Of a DNA stretch of 7,939 nucleotides, positions 1 through 6,252 are shown in pieces; the stretch's first letter is position 1, and each line of letters opens with the position of its first letter. The stretch spans positions 1-7,939 of the forward strand of contig JALWRV010000108.1 in assembly GCA_027080545.1 (NCBI GenBank). Direction: 5' to 3'. The stretch is from Parvularculaceae bacterium (GTDB lineage Bacteria > Pseudomonadota > Alphaproteobacteria > Caulobacterales > Parvularculaceae). The notes under the pieces were generated by a model, which was not told the DNA's origin, did not search any database, and was given only the letters and a program-made list of their open reading frames with translations. Position numbers and translations under genes: made by a program.

Positions 1-839
1 TTCAAGGACCCCATCATCAATAAGGCCCCAATCTTGGCCCTGACAGATCCGGTAAGGGCCTCCTTTATCCACTCGGCGATGACGCGGGCAGTGCCTTCAG
101 CAGTTTTCAAGGTGATATTGCCTGTGAACCCATCTGTGACCACCACATCAACCGTTCCTTTGGCAATGTCATCCCCTTCAACAAAACCTTTGAAATTCAT
201 ATCCGGCACTTGTTCACGCAAAATCTTGGCGGCCGTGCGGATCAATTCATGGCCTTTCAGCTCCTCGGCGCCCACATTCAGCAAACCGACACTCGGCATC
301 TTTTCGCCATCAATGGCCCTAAAGAACGCCTCCCCCAAAATCGCAAATTGAGCTAATTGTTCTGCGGTGGCCTCAACATTGGCCCCCACATCCAGCACCA
401 CGGAGCGCCCTTGCTTGGACGGCCACATCGCCGTAATCGCCGGACGCGAGACCCCTTTCAGCATCCGCAATTGCAGCACCGACATCGCCATCAAGGCCCC
501 CGTATTGCCACAGGAGACAGCCGCCCCGGCCTCGCCATTTTTAACCATTTCAATGGCTTTCCACATGCTGGTATTACGGCCCCGACGCACTACCTGTGCG
601 GGTTTGTCATTCATGCTCACTTCGGCATCAGCATGGTGCAACTCGACGCGATCTGAAAATTGACTGAGCAATTCACCCGCCAGTGGAAAGGCGCTAATGC
701 GGGGTTCGTTCCCCGATAATAGCAGGCGCGTCGATTGATGATTGCGCAAATAAAGCAGACACCCCCCAAGGGTTGCCTCCATGCCACCATCCGATCCCAT
801 GAGATCAATGGCAATAGTGATTGGTGTCGCGACGGTCAT
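1..839 (-). CDS. plsX: Phosphate acyltransferase PlsX (3' end beyond window)
   Basis: PlsX converts acyl-ACP and phosphate to acyl-phosphate, the donor for PlsY, at the start of phospholipid synthesis; it is a soluble, peripherally membrane-associated enzyme. I translated the minus strand from the ATG at 839-837 and found 279 uninterrupted codons running off the left edge. Family hallmarks are present: an N-terminal DLMGSDGG (residues 12-19, the DxMGxD motif), SCGNTGAL (109-116), VVLDVGAN (147-154), GLLNVGAEELKG (185-196) and VTDGFTGN (234-241). The family is usually about 330-350 residues, so roughly 50-70 C-terminal residues are missing at the window edge, not through mutation. AAGGA at 844-848, four bases from the ATG, supports the start. 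It lies 90 bp downstream of the DUF177 gene in the same orientation, the usual alphaproteobacterial order, where fabH generally follows. Identity is secure. Confidence 0.97.
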   Translation of the reverse strand, partial: MTVATPITIAIDLMGSDGGMEATLGGCLLYLRNHQSTRLLLSGNEPRISAFPLAGELLSQFSDRVELHHADAEVSMNDKPAQVVRRGRNTSMWKAIEMVKNGEAGAAVSCGNTGALMAMSVLQLRMLKGVSRPAITAMWPSKQGRSVVLDVGANVEATAEQLAQFAILGEAFFRAIDGEKMPSVGLLNVGAEELKGHELIRTAAKILREQVPDMNFKGFVEGDDIAKGTVDVVVTDGFTGNITLKTAEGTARVIAEWIKEALTGSVRAKIGALLMMGSL

Positions 840-869
840 GTGGTCCTTATAAGAGAACGCTGGAAGGCG

Positions 870-897
870 AAAATACAATCATTTTGCCGATGCGCAA
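870..897 (-). promoter_or_regulatory. Possible sigma70-type promoter for plsX
   Basis: Read on the minus strand, the 90-bp gap between the DUF177 stop and the plsX start contains TTGCGC (897-892), a 16-base spacer and TATTTT (875-870). A start site would fall near 863, leaving a short leader carrying the AAGGA ribosome binding site. The match is only moderate, and plsX could equally be read through from upstream. This is inferred from sequence resemblance alone. Confidence 0.25.
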
Positions 898-929
898 TCT
901 ATTTATATTCACGATTTTAAGCGCTTATC

Positions 930-1457
930 TTAGTCGCTTCCTGGCTCTGTAGCAATTTTACGCAAATCTGCAAAGGCTGACGTCTCGCCCCCATCGCTGG
1001 CCTGTTCCGGCCATTCGGCCCCCTCAATACGCGGGTAGAGCGCCATCGCCAATGCCACCTGCTCGACAATCAACTCTCCAAGGTCAATATTTTCCCCAAA
1101 AATAGGCTCCGGGCCATCGAGATTTTCCAACAATTCGGCGTCCTGATTGTCGGTTTGAGCCGCAATCTTGTCCATTCGAACAAAACAATAGTCAAAATTT
1201 TCCTCAATTTCCTCGGCGACGGGCTGAAGTGTCAAGACGCAAGCCTGCACCAAAGAGGCTTTGATGGTGCCGGAGACAAAAATTTTCTTACCTTGGCGAT
1301 AATAGGATAGATGACCAGACAGATGGTCCACTGCTAGAATTTTATACCGCTCAGCGATTTTTTTTCTGGTGGCGTCATCTGCCACCAGCTTGATCTCTCG
1401 TTTCTGCGAGCCAATCTTGCCAATCTGTACGGGATGGGAAAGTTCCGGTTCGTTCAC
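930..1457 (-). CDS. DUF177 / YceD family protein
   Basis: This is a DUF177 (YceD) protein. In E. coli and plants, members have been linked to 23S rRNA accumulation, but the biochemical role is poorly defined. From the chosen start the protein has 175 residues. Visible family features are the N-terminal PVQIGKI, the stretch around ADDATRKKIAERYKILAVDH (about 26-45), the central QACVLTLQPV (71-80) and an acidic C-terminal part with DLGELIVEQVALAMALYP. I chose the GTG at 1457-1455 because AAGG (1464-1467) sits six bases before it and because DUF177 proteins normally begin close to the xxPV strand. The longer reading, from a TTG at 1487, adds ten poorly matching residues and has no good ribosome binding site, although it would overlap the upstream stop (TTGA). 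Many other bacteria have rpmF directly after this gene; here plsX follows instead, as usual in alphaproteobacteria. Confidence 0.9.
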   Translation of the reverse strand: MNEPELSHPVQIGKIGSQKREIKLVADDATRKKIAERYKILAVDHLSGHLSYYRQGKKIFVSGTIKASLVQACVLTLQPVAEEIEENFDYCFVRMDKIAAQTDNQDAELLENLDGPEPIFGENIDLGELIVEQVALAMALYPRIEGAEWPEQASDGGETSAFADLRKIATEPGSD

Positions 1458-1483
1458 ATCACACCTTATGTTTATTCTAATGT

Positions 1484-2059
1484 TCAAGCCTGTGATAGGC
1501 TGGGTATTGGCGGGAACGCCACTATAGCTTGCATCAACCGCGCCGGCTTTTGTGACTTTAAGAGGCGTGCACTATGCAAGATATAATCCACCATCGCCTG
1601 CACTTGCGGACTATCGACCAAGGTTTCATCGGCAAAAATATTGCGCGCAACCGTAAGCGCCAATCCTGATCGATCATCGCCCTTGAGATTTTCTTCATAG
1701 CGTTCGGCGCGCCCGAGAAACCCCTCGACCAGCTTGCGGACCTTTTTGCCGACCACCAAATCCCCAACCCCCATCTCGCGCAAATTATCCTCCAAATCCT
1801 GCACCATGGTCTCGAACAGCACATTGGCAAAATGCGCCTCGATCTTTCCCGCTCTTTTCAGCCGCCGAAGCACCAGAAATTGGTGGATCGCCAGCAAGTC
1901 AAAGCGGCCCTCCACATCGTCCGCGACCCCAAAATCCGTATAAAATGCCGGATTTCGCGCCTGCACAATGATTTCTCCATAGAGGGCCCGGGCACGCTCA
2001 CGGCTATCGCTGCCGCTGAGCAAACCGCGCAAACCCTGAAATATTCCGGCAAAATTCAT
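1484..2059 (-). CDS. Ubiquinol-cytochrome c chaperone family protein (CBP3-like)
   Basis: This 191-residue protein belongs to the ubiquinol-cytochrome c chaperone family, the bacterial relatives of mitochondrial CBP3/UQCC1, which assists cytochrome b and bc1 (complex III) assembly. Visible hallmarks are LYGEIIVQARNPAFYTDFGV (residues 26-45), the helix FDLLAIHQFLVLRRL (53-67), and the signature DLEDNLREMGVGDLVVGKKV (88-107) followed by VEGFLGRAERYEENL. No signal peptide or membrane segment is seen, consistent with a cytoplasmic or membrane-peripheral assembly factor. The start is the ATG at 2059-2057, with only a weak GGGA-type ribosome binding site before it. It is the first gene of the chaperone-DUF177-plsX run and is divergent from bamE. 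Its presence implies that the organism has a cytochrome bc1 complex. Family assignment is confident; the precise function is inferred from homologues. Confidence 0.93.
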   Translation of the reverse strand: MNFAGIFQGLRGLLSGSDSRERARALYGEIIVQARNPAFYTDFGVADDVEGRFDLLAIHQFLVLRRLKRAGKIEAHFANVLFETMVQDLEDNLREMGVGDLVVGKKVRKLVEGFLGRAERYEENLKGDDRSGLALTVARNIFADETLVDSPQVQAMVDYILHSARLLKSQKPARLMQAIVAFPPIPSLSQA

Positions 2060-2114
2060 TCTTGTTCCCGTCCAGCCCGCACCAAGGGGGATAATTCCTC
2101 AAACCACCCCCTGC

Positions 2115-2138
2115 GCCAGCAATAATTGCGGGCTTTTT
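2115..2138 (+). terminator. Terminator-like hairpin with T-tract in divergent intergenic region
   Basis: On the plus strand, GCCAGCAA (2115-2122), the loop TAA and TTGCGGGC (2126-2133) form an 8-bp stem with one mismatch, followed at once by TTTTT (2134-2138). This has the form of a Rho-independent terminator for rightward transcription. Its position is odd because no plus-strand gene ends to its left; bamE begins 87 bp to its right. It could block antisense transcription leaving the chaperone gene, act as an attenuator in a long bamE leader, or be chance. On the minus strand there is no T-tract after the stem. Confidence 0.45.
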
Positions 2139-2224
2139 AGAACGAACCGCTATGCAAGTCACCCGCAAGCCGCTAAAAGAACAGGGTTAATCGAAGCCAT
2201 TTTCACTTTTTAGGGACCTCATCC

Positions 2225-2677
2225 ATGATCCGCGTTGCTCTTGTTCTAACCCTGACCATCCTCATCGCCGGGTGTGTATCAACCCGCAACCGCCATGGCT
2301 ATGTCATGGAACGTGGGGAAAGCGAGTTGAGCGCCGATGTGGGCATCGATTCCAAGGATTCTATCATTGCCCGTTATGGAGAACCCTCCGTGCGCCCCCC
2401 CCTAAATGACGATGTCTGGTATTATATATCCACCGCAACCAATGCTCGCGCTTTTTATAATCCTGACACCACCAACCGCACCATTGTTGCCTTCAAATTT
2501 GATGAGGAAGGCAAGGTCATTGAGGTGGCAGAATATGATTTGGAGGATGGTATTCCAGTCAATCTAGTCGATCGAGAAACGCCGACGCGGGGTAAGGAAT
2601 TGACCATTATCGAACAATTATTGGGTTCGGTGGGTCAATTACCGGCAATTACCGAAGGTCAAGGCAACGGTCCGTAA
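2225..2677 (+). CDS. bamE: Outer membrane protein assembly factor BamE
   Basis: BamE (SmpA/OmlA family) is a small outer-membrane lipoprotein of the BAM complex, which inserts beta-barrel proteins. The 150-residue product begins with a lipoprotein signal: a short basic start, a hydrophobic stretch and the lipobox LIAGC, with the lipidated cysteine at residue 17. The +2 residue is Val rather than Asp, which fits outer-membrane sorting. The SmpA/OmlA domain runs from about 33 to 108: GIDSKDSIIARYGEPS (40-55), then VWYYIS and IVAFKFDEEGKVIEVAEYDL. The C-terminal TPTRGKELTIIEQLLGSVGQ (119-138) resembles the conserved tail of alphaproteobacterial BamE. AGGGA at 2211-2215, nine bases before the ATG, serves as ribosome binding site. 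It is the only plus-strand gene here, divergent from the bc1 chaperone and convergent with thiL; the 18 bp between the stops hold no recognisable terminator. Confidence 0.95.
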   Translation: MIRVALVLTLTILIAGCVSTRNRHGYVMERGESELSADVGIDSKDSIIARYGEPSVRPPLNDDVWYYISTATNARAFYNPDTTNRTIVAFKFDEEGKVIEVAEYDLEDGIPVNLVDRETPTRGKELTIIEQLLGSVGQLPAITEGQGNGP

Positions 2678-2695
2678 ACCCGCAGCGCCTAATTT

Positions 2696-3679
2696 TTACG
2701 CAAAATGATTATAGCCCGAAAGCGGTGCTGGAGACCGTTTACCGTTCTCCTTAAGCAGCCAGATTTGCGGCTGTTGGGTCGCTTTTTCCAGAAAGCCTAT
2801 TTTCTGCACAGGCACCCCAGTCTTTTGAGCCGCCGCGTGCATTTTGTCTTCTGCTGCACCTGATGCAACGGTGAATAGGCACTGATAATCATCCCCCCCA
2901 CCCATCAAGGACAAGAGCGCTTGGGCTCGGTCTGTCTGTGTCTGATACCATTGTTGGGCGGCGTCACTCAAAGGGAATTGATCAATTTCAATGACCACAT
3001 CCAACGCGCTACCCCGAGCCAAATGGCCAGCATCGGCCAGCAAGCCATCAGATATATCGAGACTGGCGCTGGCATAGGCTGCGATGAGGGGAGCCAGCGC
3101 CATGTTTACGGCTGGTTGATAATAATAATCGCGCAAATAATGCGCTGCCTGCTCTGGCAATGTGATTTGGTTCCGAATGATCTGTAATCCCAACCAGCCA
3201 TCCCCAATCGTACCACTGACATAAAGACGATCACCGGCCTTTGCCCCATCGCGTCCCGGCATCCGCTTACCCGCCCGTCCTAGCATGGTGATGGCAATAG
3301 TAAGGGGGCCATTATTTCTTTGTCGAACCGTATCGCCCCCCAGAAGGTCCAGACCAAAACCAGCCCCGTCTCGGGCCAGCCCTTCAGCAAATTGCTCAAT
3401 CTGCTGCACGGTAGTTTTTTTCGGCCATGCAAGAGATAGGAAATAGCCAAAGGGTGTCGCCCCCTTAGCGATGATATCGCTGATATTCGACCGCACAGCT
3501 TTACAGGCCACCAAATCGAGCGGGCTGTCGGCGAGAAAATGTACATTTTCAACCAACATATCCGCGCTCATAACAAGCCCGTCAATCAATGCTGCATCAT
3601 CCAATAATCCACGCGCCGATGGGTTGGCATTGCTCAAAGGGGCAAAATATTTTTTGATGAGATCAAATTCATCCGCCAT
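2696..3679 (-). CDS. thiL: Thiamine-monophosphate kinase ThiL
   Basis: ThiL phosphorylates thiamine monophosphate with ATP to give thiamine diphosphate, the final step of the cofactor pathway, in the cytoplasm. The 327-residue product is of normal length and has the AIR-synthase/PurM-like fold signatures in order: LLDDAALI (residues 25-32, the metal-binding DDAA), SADMLVENVHF (38-48), the segment from K60 with SNISDIIAKGATP (64-76), LLGGDTV (112-118), SLDISDGLLADAGHLARGS (206-224) and MGGGDDYQCLFT (259-270). In the last motif the commoner form is GGEDYE; GDDY keeps an acidic residue, so activity is likely retained. The start is the ATG at 3679, 46 bp after nusB, with only a weak ribosome binding site, which suggests translation within a shared transcript. 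nusB-thiL adjacency is widespread among proteobacteria. Confidence 0.97.
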   Translation of the reverse strand: MADEFDLIKKYFAPLSNANPSARGLLDDAALIDGLVMSADMLVENVHFLADSPLDLVACKAVRSNISDIIAKGATPFGYFLSLAWPKKTTVQQIEQFAEGLARDGAGFGLDLLGGDTVRQRNNGPLTIAITMLGRAGKRMPGRDGAKAGDRLYVSGTIGDGWLGLQIIRNQITLPEQAAHYLRDYYYQPAVNMALAPLIAAYASASLDISDGLLADAGHLARGSALDVVIEIDQFPLSDAAQQWYQTQTDRAQALLSLMGGGDDYQCLFTVASGAAEDKMHAAAQKTGVPVQKIGFLEKATQQPQIWLLKENGKRSPAPLSGYNHFA

Positions 3680-3725
3680 CAGACCAAATTACCGCTTGCG
3701 TCCCGAAAAGCAAATAGGATCCCGC

Positions 3726-4190
3726 TTAAGCGTCGTCGCGCACTTCCCGGGCACTGGCATCTAATACACCATTGATAAAGCCCGGCTCCGTGGTTTGGGG
3801 ATCGAAAAAACTGCCGGCAATTTCCACATATTCATCAATAATGACCCGGTAAGGCACGTCGAGACGACGGATCAGCTCATAGAGACCAGCGCGCAATATG
3901 GCCCGCGCTGTGGCATCCAGCCGTTTTAAGGTCCAACCATCGGACAGATGCTGCTCGATGAACGGATCGATGCGTTCTTGCAACGCGACCACACCGGTTA
4001 CAATATCTTCAAAAAATACTGGATCCGCATCACGAATGGGATTGCCGTCAAGCTCGGTGCCAAGACGATGGTCTTGAAATTCCCGCACCGTCTGGCGCAC
4101 ACCGGTTTTGGAATGTTCCATCTGGTAAAGCGCTTGTACCGCCGCCAATCGCGCCATGGAGCGCGCATCCATCGGATCTTTTTTATCCAT
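3726..4190 (-). CDS. nusB: Transcription antitermination factor NusB
   Basis: NusB is a small all-helical RNA-binding protein that, with NusE (S10), binds boxA RNA and supports antitermination of rRNA operons. Visible features are the N-terminal helix MARLAAVQALYQME, then DPVFFEDIVTGV, LKRLDATARAILRAGLYEL and VIIDEYVEIAGSF, ending with the family signature GFINGVLDASAREV. I chose the ATG at 4190, giving 154 residues, a typical NusB length. It has AGGAG at 4202-4206, although the 11-base spacing is somewhat long. The frame stays open to an ATG at 4253 (175 residues). That start lies only 12 bp from the nrdR stop but has no clear ribosome binding site, and its extra residues are non-conserved and hydrophilic. 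It lies between nrdR and thiL on the same strand. Identity is secure; the start is uncertain. Confidence 0.95.
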   Translation of the reverse strand: MDKKDPMDARSMARLAAVQALYQMEHSKTGVRQTVREFQDHRLGTELDGNPIRDADPVFFEDIVTGVVALQERIDPFIEQHLSDGWTLKRLDATARAILRAGLYELIRRLDVPYRVIIDEYVEIAGSFFDPQTTEPGFINGVLDASAREVRDDA

Positions 4191-4265
4191 GTTCTTATGA
4201 TCTCCTGCCTGTTCGTGTGCAGGATCGTCGCTATGAGAGATAGGCGATGTCATTTTGAGGCTCGG

Positions 4266-4721
4266 CTACTTTCCATTTTCCATTTCGCCAAGGAATTTTT
4301 CAAAATCCTTCGCTTCGGTGAAGTTCTTATACACAGAAGCATAGCGAACGAAAGCCACATCATCCAAGGCCCGCAGTCCTTCCATCACCATTTGCCCGAT
4401 TTCGGTAGAGGCAATCTCGCTCTCTCCGGCAGATTCGAGCTGGCGAACGATTTTTGACACAAATCGATCAATTTCCTCAGGGTCTACCTCGCGCTTGCGC
4501 AATGCAATCGCCACCGAGCGCGCCAGTTTTTCCCGATCAAAGGCGATCCGCTTGCCGGATTTCTTCAAAACGGTGACCTCGCGCAATTGAACACGCTCAA
4601 AGGTTGTAAAGCGCGCATCGCAATTATTGCATAATCGACGGCGGCGAATGGCGTTGCCATCCTCGGTGGGGCGAGAATCCTTCACCTGTGTATCGTCTGA
4701 AGTACAAAAAGGGCAGCGCAT
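4266..4721 (-). CDS. nrdR: Transcriptional repressor NrdR
   Basis: NrdR is the ATP/dATP-sensing repressor of ribonucleotide reductase operons; it binds paired NrdR boxes. The 151-residue product has the usual architecture. An N-terminal zinc ribbon carries MRCPFC (Cys3, Cys6) and CNNC (Cys31, Cys34), with the conserved KDSRPTEDGNAIRRRR between them. An ATP-cone domain follows from about 49 to 139: TVLKKSGKRIAFDREKLARS, then the ending VAFVRYASVYKNF. I chose the ATG at 4721 because the protein then starts at the canonical MRCPFC and has AAGGA at 4727-4731, five bases upstream. A longer in-frame ATG at 4784 adds 21 unconserved residues. It sits downstream of glyA, as is common in alphaproteobacteria, but is followed directly by nusB without the riboflavin genes often found between them. 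Confidence 0.97.
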   Translation of the reverse strand: MRCPFCTSDDTQVKDSRPTEDGNAIRRRRLCNNCDARFTTFERVQLREVTVLKKSGKRIAFDREKLARSVAIALRKREVDPEEIDRFVSKIVRQLESAGESEIASTEIGQMVMEGLRALDDVAFVRYASVYKNFTEAKDFEKFLGEMENGK

Positions 4722-4803
4722 GTTCTTCCTTTCGGCCCCCACCACATTTAACGCGGTCACGGGGTTGCACCCACACAGCACCACGCATAGAGAGGGAATC
4801 AGA

Positions 4804-4833
4804 AATTTACACTGATTGTTTGCTTATGGGCAA
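4804..4833 (-). promoter_or_regulatory. Possible nrdR promoter in the glyA-nrdR gap
   Basis: The 151-bp gap between the glyA stop and the nrdR ATG contains, on the minus strand, TTGCCC (4833-4828), an 18-base spacer and TAAATT (4809-4804). A transcript from here would have a leader of about 75 bases. The resemblance is weak. It is strengthened slightly by a repeated ACACTGA motif on either side (4809-4815 and 4843-4849), which would suit a regulated promoter. I see no hairpin with a T-tract to end glyA transcription, so read-through from glyA is also likely. Confidence 0.25.
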
Positions 4834-4872
4834 CGGGAACAGACACTGAATAAAGTATTAGCCCCGCCCAGA

Positions 4873-6162
4873 CTATCCATATATTGGGTATTGATCCGTA
4901 AGATTGCGCACCCGAGCGGCTATTTCATGTTCAATTCGACTATTGTCTTCCCCCTTGACTGCTAAGCCATCGAGGACTTCAACCATCATCTCTCCCACCT
5001 GCTTGAACGCCGCCCCATCGAACCCGCGCGTGGTCGCCGCCGGTGACCCAATACGTATGCCAGAGGTAATAGCCGGTTTTTCCTCATCGAAGGGAATGCC
5101 ATTTTTGTTACAGGTCATCAAAGCGCGCTCAAGGCTTTCCTCGGCCATGTTGCCTTTGACCCCTTTTGGGCTGAGATCAATCAGCGCCAGATGCGTATCG
5201 GTACCGCCAGAGACCACTCGATAGCCCCCATGGGTGAGCGTATCAGCCAATATTTTCGCATTATCGATTACCTGCTGTCCATAGGCCTTAAAATCCGGCT
5301 GCAAAGCCTCCCCGAAAGCCACCGCCTTGGCGGCAATCACATGCATGAGCGGCCCCCCTTGCAGGCCGGGAAATAAGGCCGAGCGAATTTTCTTGGCCAG
5401 CGCCAGATCATTGGTCAAGACCATCCCCCCCCGAGGGCCGCGCAGGGTTTTGTGGGTGGTGGTGGTTACCACATGGGCGTGGTCCAGCGGATTGGGATAA
5501 AGCCCGGCAGCAACCAACCCCGCGAAATGGGCCATATCGACCATAAGTAAAGCCCCGACCGCATCGGCAATTTTTCTAAATGCGGCAAAATCAATAATCC
5601 GGCTATAGGCCGAGCCGCCAGCAATGATGATTTTTGGACGATGCTGCTCCGCCAATTGCGCCACCTGCTCCATATCAATGAGCTGGTCGTCGGGACGCAC
5701 GGAATAATGTATCGGCTGGAACCATTTACCGGACTGGTTGACCTTGGAGCCATGGGTCAGATGACCCCCTGCCGACAAATCCATACCGAGAAAAATATCG
5801 CCTGGTTTCATAGTCGCCATGAACACCGCTTGATTAGCTTGGGAACCGGAGTGGGGTTGCACAATCGCCTCGGCGCAATTGAATATTTTTTGTGCCCGCT
5901 CTATGGCCAAACGCTCAACCTGATCGACAATTTCGCACCCCCCATAATAACGCCGCCCGGGATAACCCTCGGCATATTTATTGGTTAGCACCGAGCCTTG
6001 TGCCTCCAACACGGCTTTAGAAACAATATTTTCAGATGCAATCAACTCAATTTGCTGTTGCTGGCGTTGTAATTCCTTATCCAGAATGGCTTGTATAGCC
6101 GGGTCGCTGGCCATGAGGTCGGCTTGGAAAAATTGTGGTGGGAAAAGGGACTGACGGGCCAT
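4873..6162 (-). CDS. glyA: Serine hydroxymethyltransferase GlyA
   Basis: GlyA is the PLP enzyme interconverting serine plus tetrahydrofolate with glycine plus 5,10-methylene-tetrahydrofolate, the main cytoplasmic entry to one-carbon metabolism. The 429-residue product is full length. Visible motifs are IELIASENIVS (38-48), the glycine-rich NKYAEGYPGRRYYGG (61-75), VQPHSGSQANQAVF (101-114), GHLTHG (133-138), DMAHFAGLVAAG (209-220), the PLP-lysine site TTTTHKTLRGPRGG (K238), and SGIRIGSPAATTRGF near the C terminus. The start ATG has AGGAG at 6169-6173 with ideal six-base spacing. A plausible promoter lies just upstream, separating it from proC by 90 bp, and nrdR follows 151 bp downstream. A run of eight G residues (8 C on the plus strand, 5425-5432) codes for part of the conserved RGGM and leaves the frame intact. 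Confidence 0.98.
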   Translation of the reverse strand: MARQSLFPPQFFQADLMASDPAIQAILDKELQRQQQQIELIASENIVSKAVLEAQGSVLTNKYAEGYPGRRYYGGCEIVDQVERLAIERAQKIFNCAEAIVQPHSGSQANQAVFMATMKPGDIFLGMDLSAGGHLTHGSKVNQSGKWFQPIHYSVRPDDQLIDMEQVAQLAEQHRPKIIIAGGSAYSRIIDFAAFRKIADAVGALLMVDMAHFAGLVAAGLYPNPLDHAHVVTTTTHKTLRGPRGGMVLTNDLALAKKIRSALFPGLQGGPLMHVIAAKAVAFGEALQPDFKAYGQQVIDNAKILADTLTHGGYRVVSGGTDTHLALIDLSPKGVKGNMAEESLERALMTCNKNGIPFDEEKPAITSGIRIGSPAATTRGFDGAAFKQVGEMMVEVLDGLAVKGEDNSRIEHEIAARVRNLTDQYPIYG

Positions 6163-6181
6163 GAAACTCTCCTGAGGGCTT

Positions 6182-6195
6182 GGCGATTCCTCGCC
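6182..6195 (-). other. Perfect inverted repeat in the glyA upstream region
   Basis: Read on the minus strand, GGCGAGGAATCGCC forms a perfect 5-bp stem closed by GGAA, a GNRA-type tetraloop. It lies directly between the candidate -10 element (6196-6201) and the glyA ribosome binding site (6169-6173). It could act as a small operator at the start site or as a 5' mRNA hairpin. It is too small to resemble any riboswitch I know. It includes one GANTC sequence. Confidence 0.3.
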
Positions 6196-6223
6196 TATAT
6201 AGCCTGCCCGTCCACAAGCTCAA
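6196..6223 (-). promoter_or_regulatory. glyA: Probable sigma70-type promoter for glyA
   Basis: On the minus strand TTGAGC (6223-6218) is followed after 16 bases by TATATA (6201-6196), a good -10 element. Transcription would begin near 6189, giving a leader of under 30 bases. The spacing is one base shorter than optimal. The position in the 90-bp gap after proC supports independent expression of glyA, although read-through from proC is possible because I see no terminator there. Confidence 0.4.
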
Positions 6224-6252
6224 ACCTTTATACGCCTAACCCAAATATAAGT

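Noticed and set aside
735..920. A 61-codon plus-strand frame at the 5' end of plsX
   Set aside because: Most of it is antisense to plsX, and the remainder is intergenic with no family resemblance.
1832..2125. A 97-codon plus-strand frame antisense to the bc1 chaperone and ending in the intergenic hairpin
   Set aside because: It mostly mirrors the chaperone coding sequence and has no recognisable protein features. The stop within the hairpin loop is noted, but this is not enough to call a gene.
2678..2695. A bidirectional terminator between the convergent bamE and thiL ends
   Set aside because: The 18-bp gap has no inverted repeat with flanking A/T tracts; termination must occur elsewhere or by Rho.
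3948..4457. A 169-codon open frame on the plus strand opposite nusB and nrdR
   Set aside because: It is wholly antisense to two well-identified genes, matches no family I know, and has no credible ribosome binding site; it is best explained as a shadow frame.
4722..4784. N-terminal extension of NrdR from an ATG at 4784
   Set aside because: NrdR proteins begin at the MRCPFC zinc ribbon, and the ATG there (4721) has a well-spaced AAGGA; the extra 21 residues look like untranslated leader.
6163..6252. A riboswitch upstream of glyA
   Set aside because: The gap is only 90 bp, the candidate leader is under 30 bases, and the only structure is a 5-bp hairpin, too small for a glycine, SAM or folate riboswitch.
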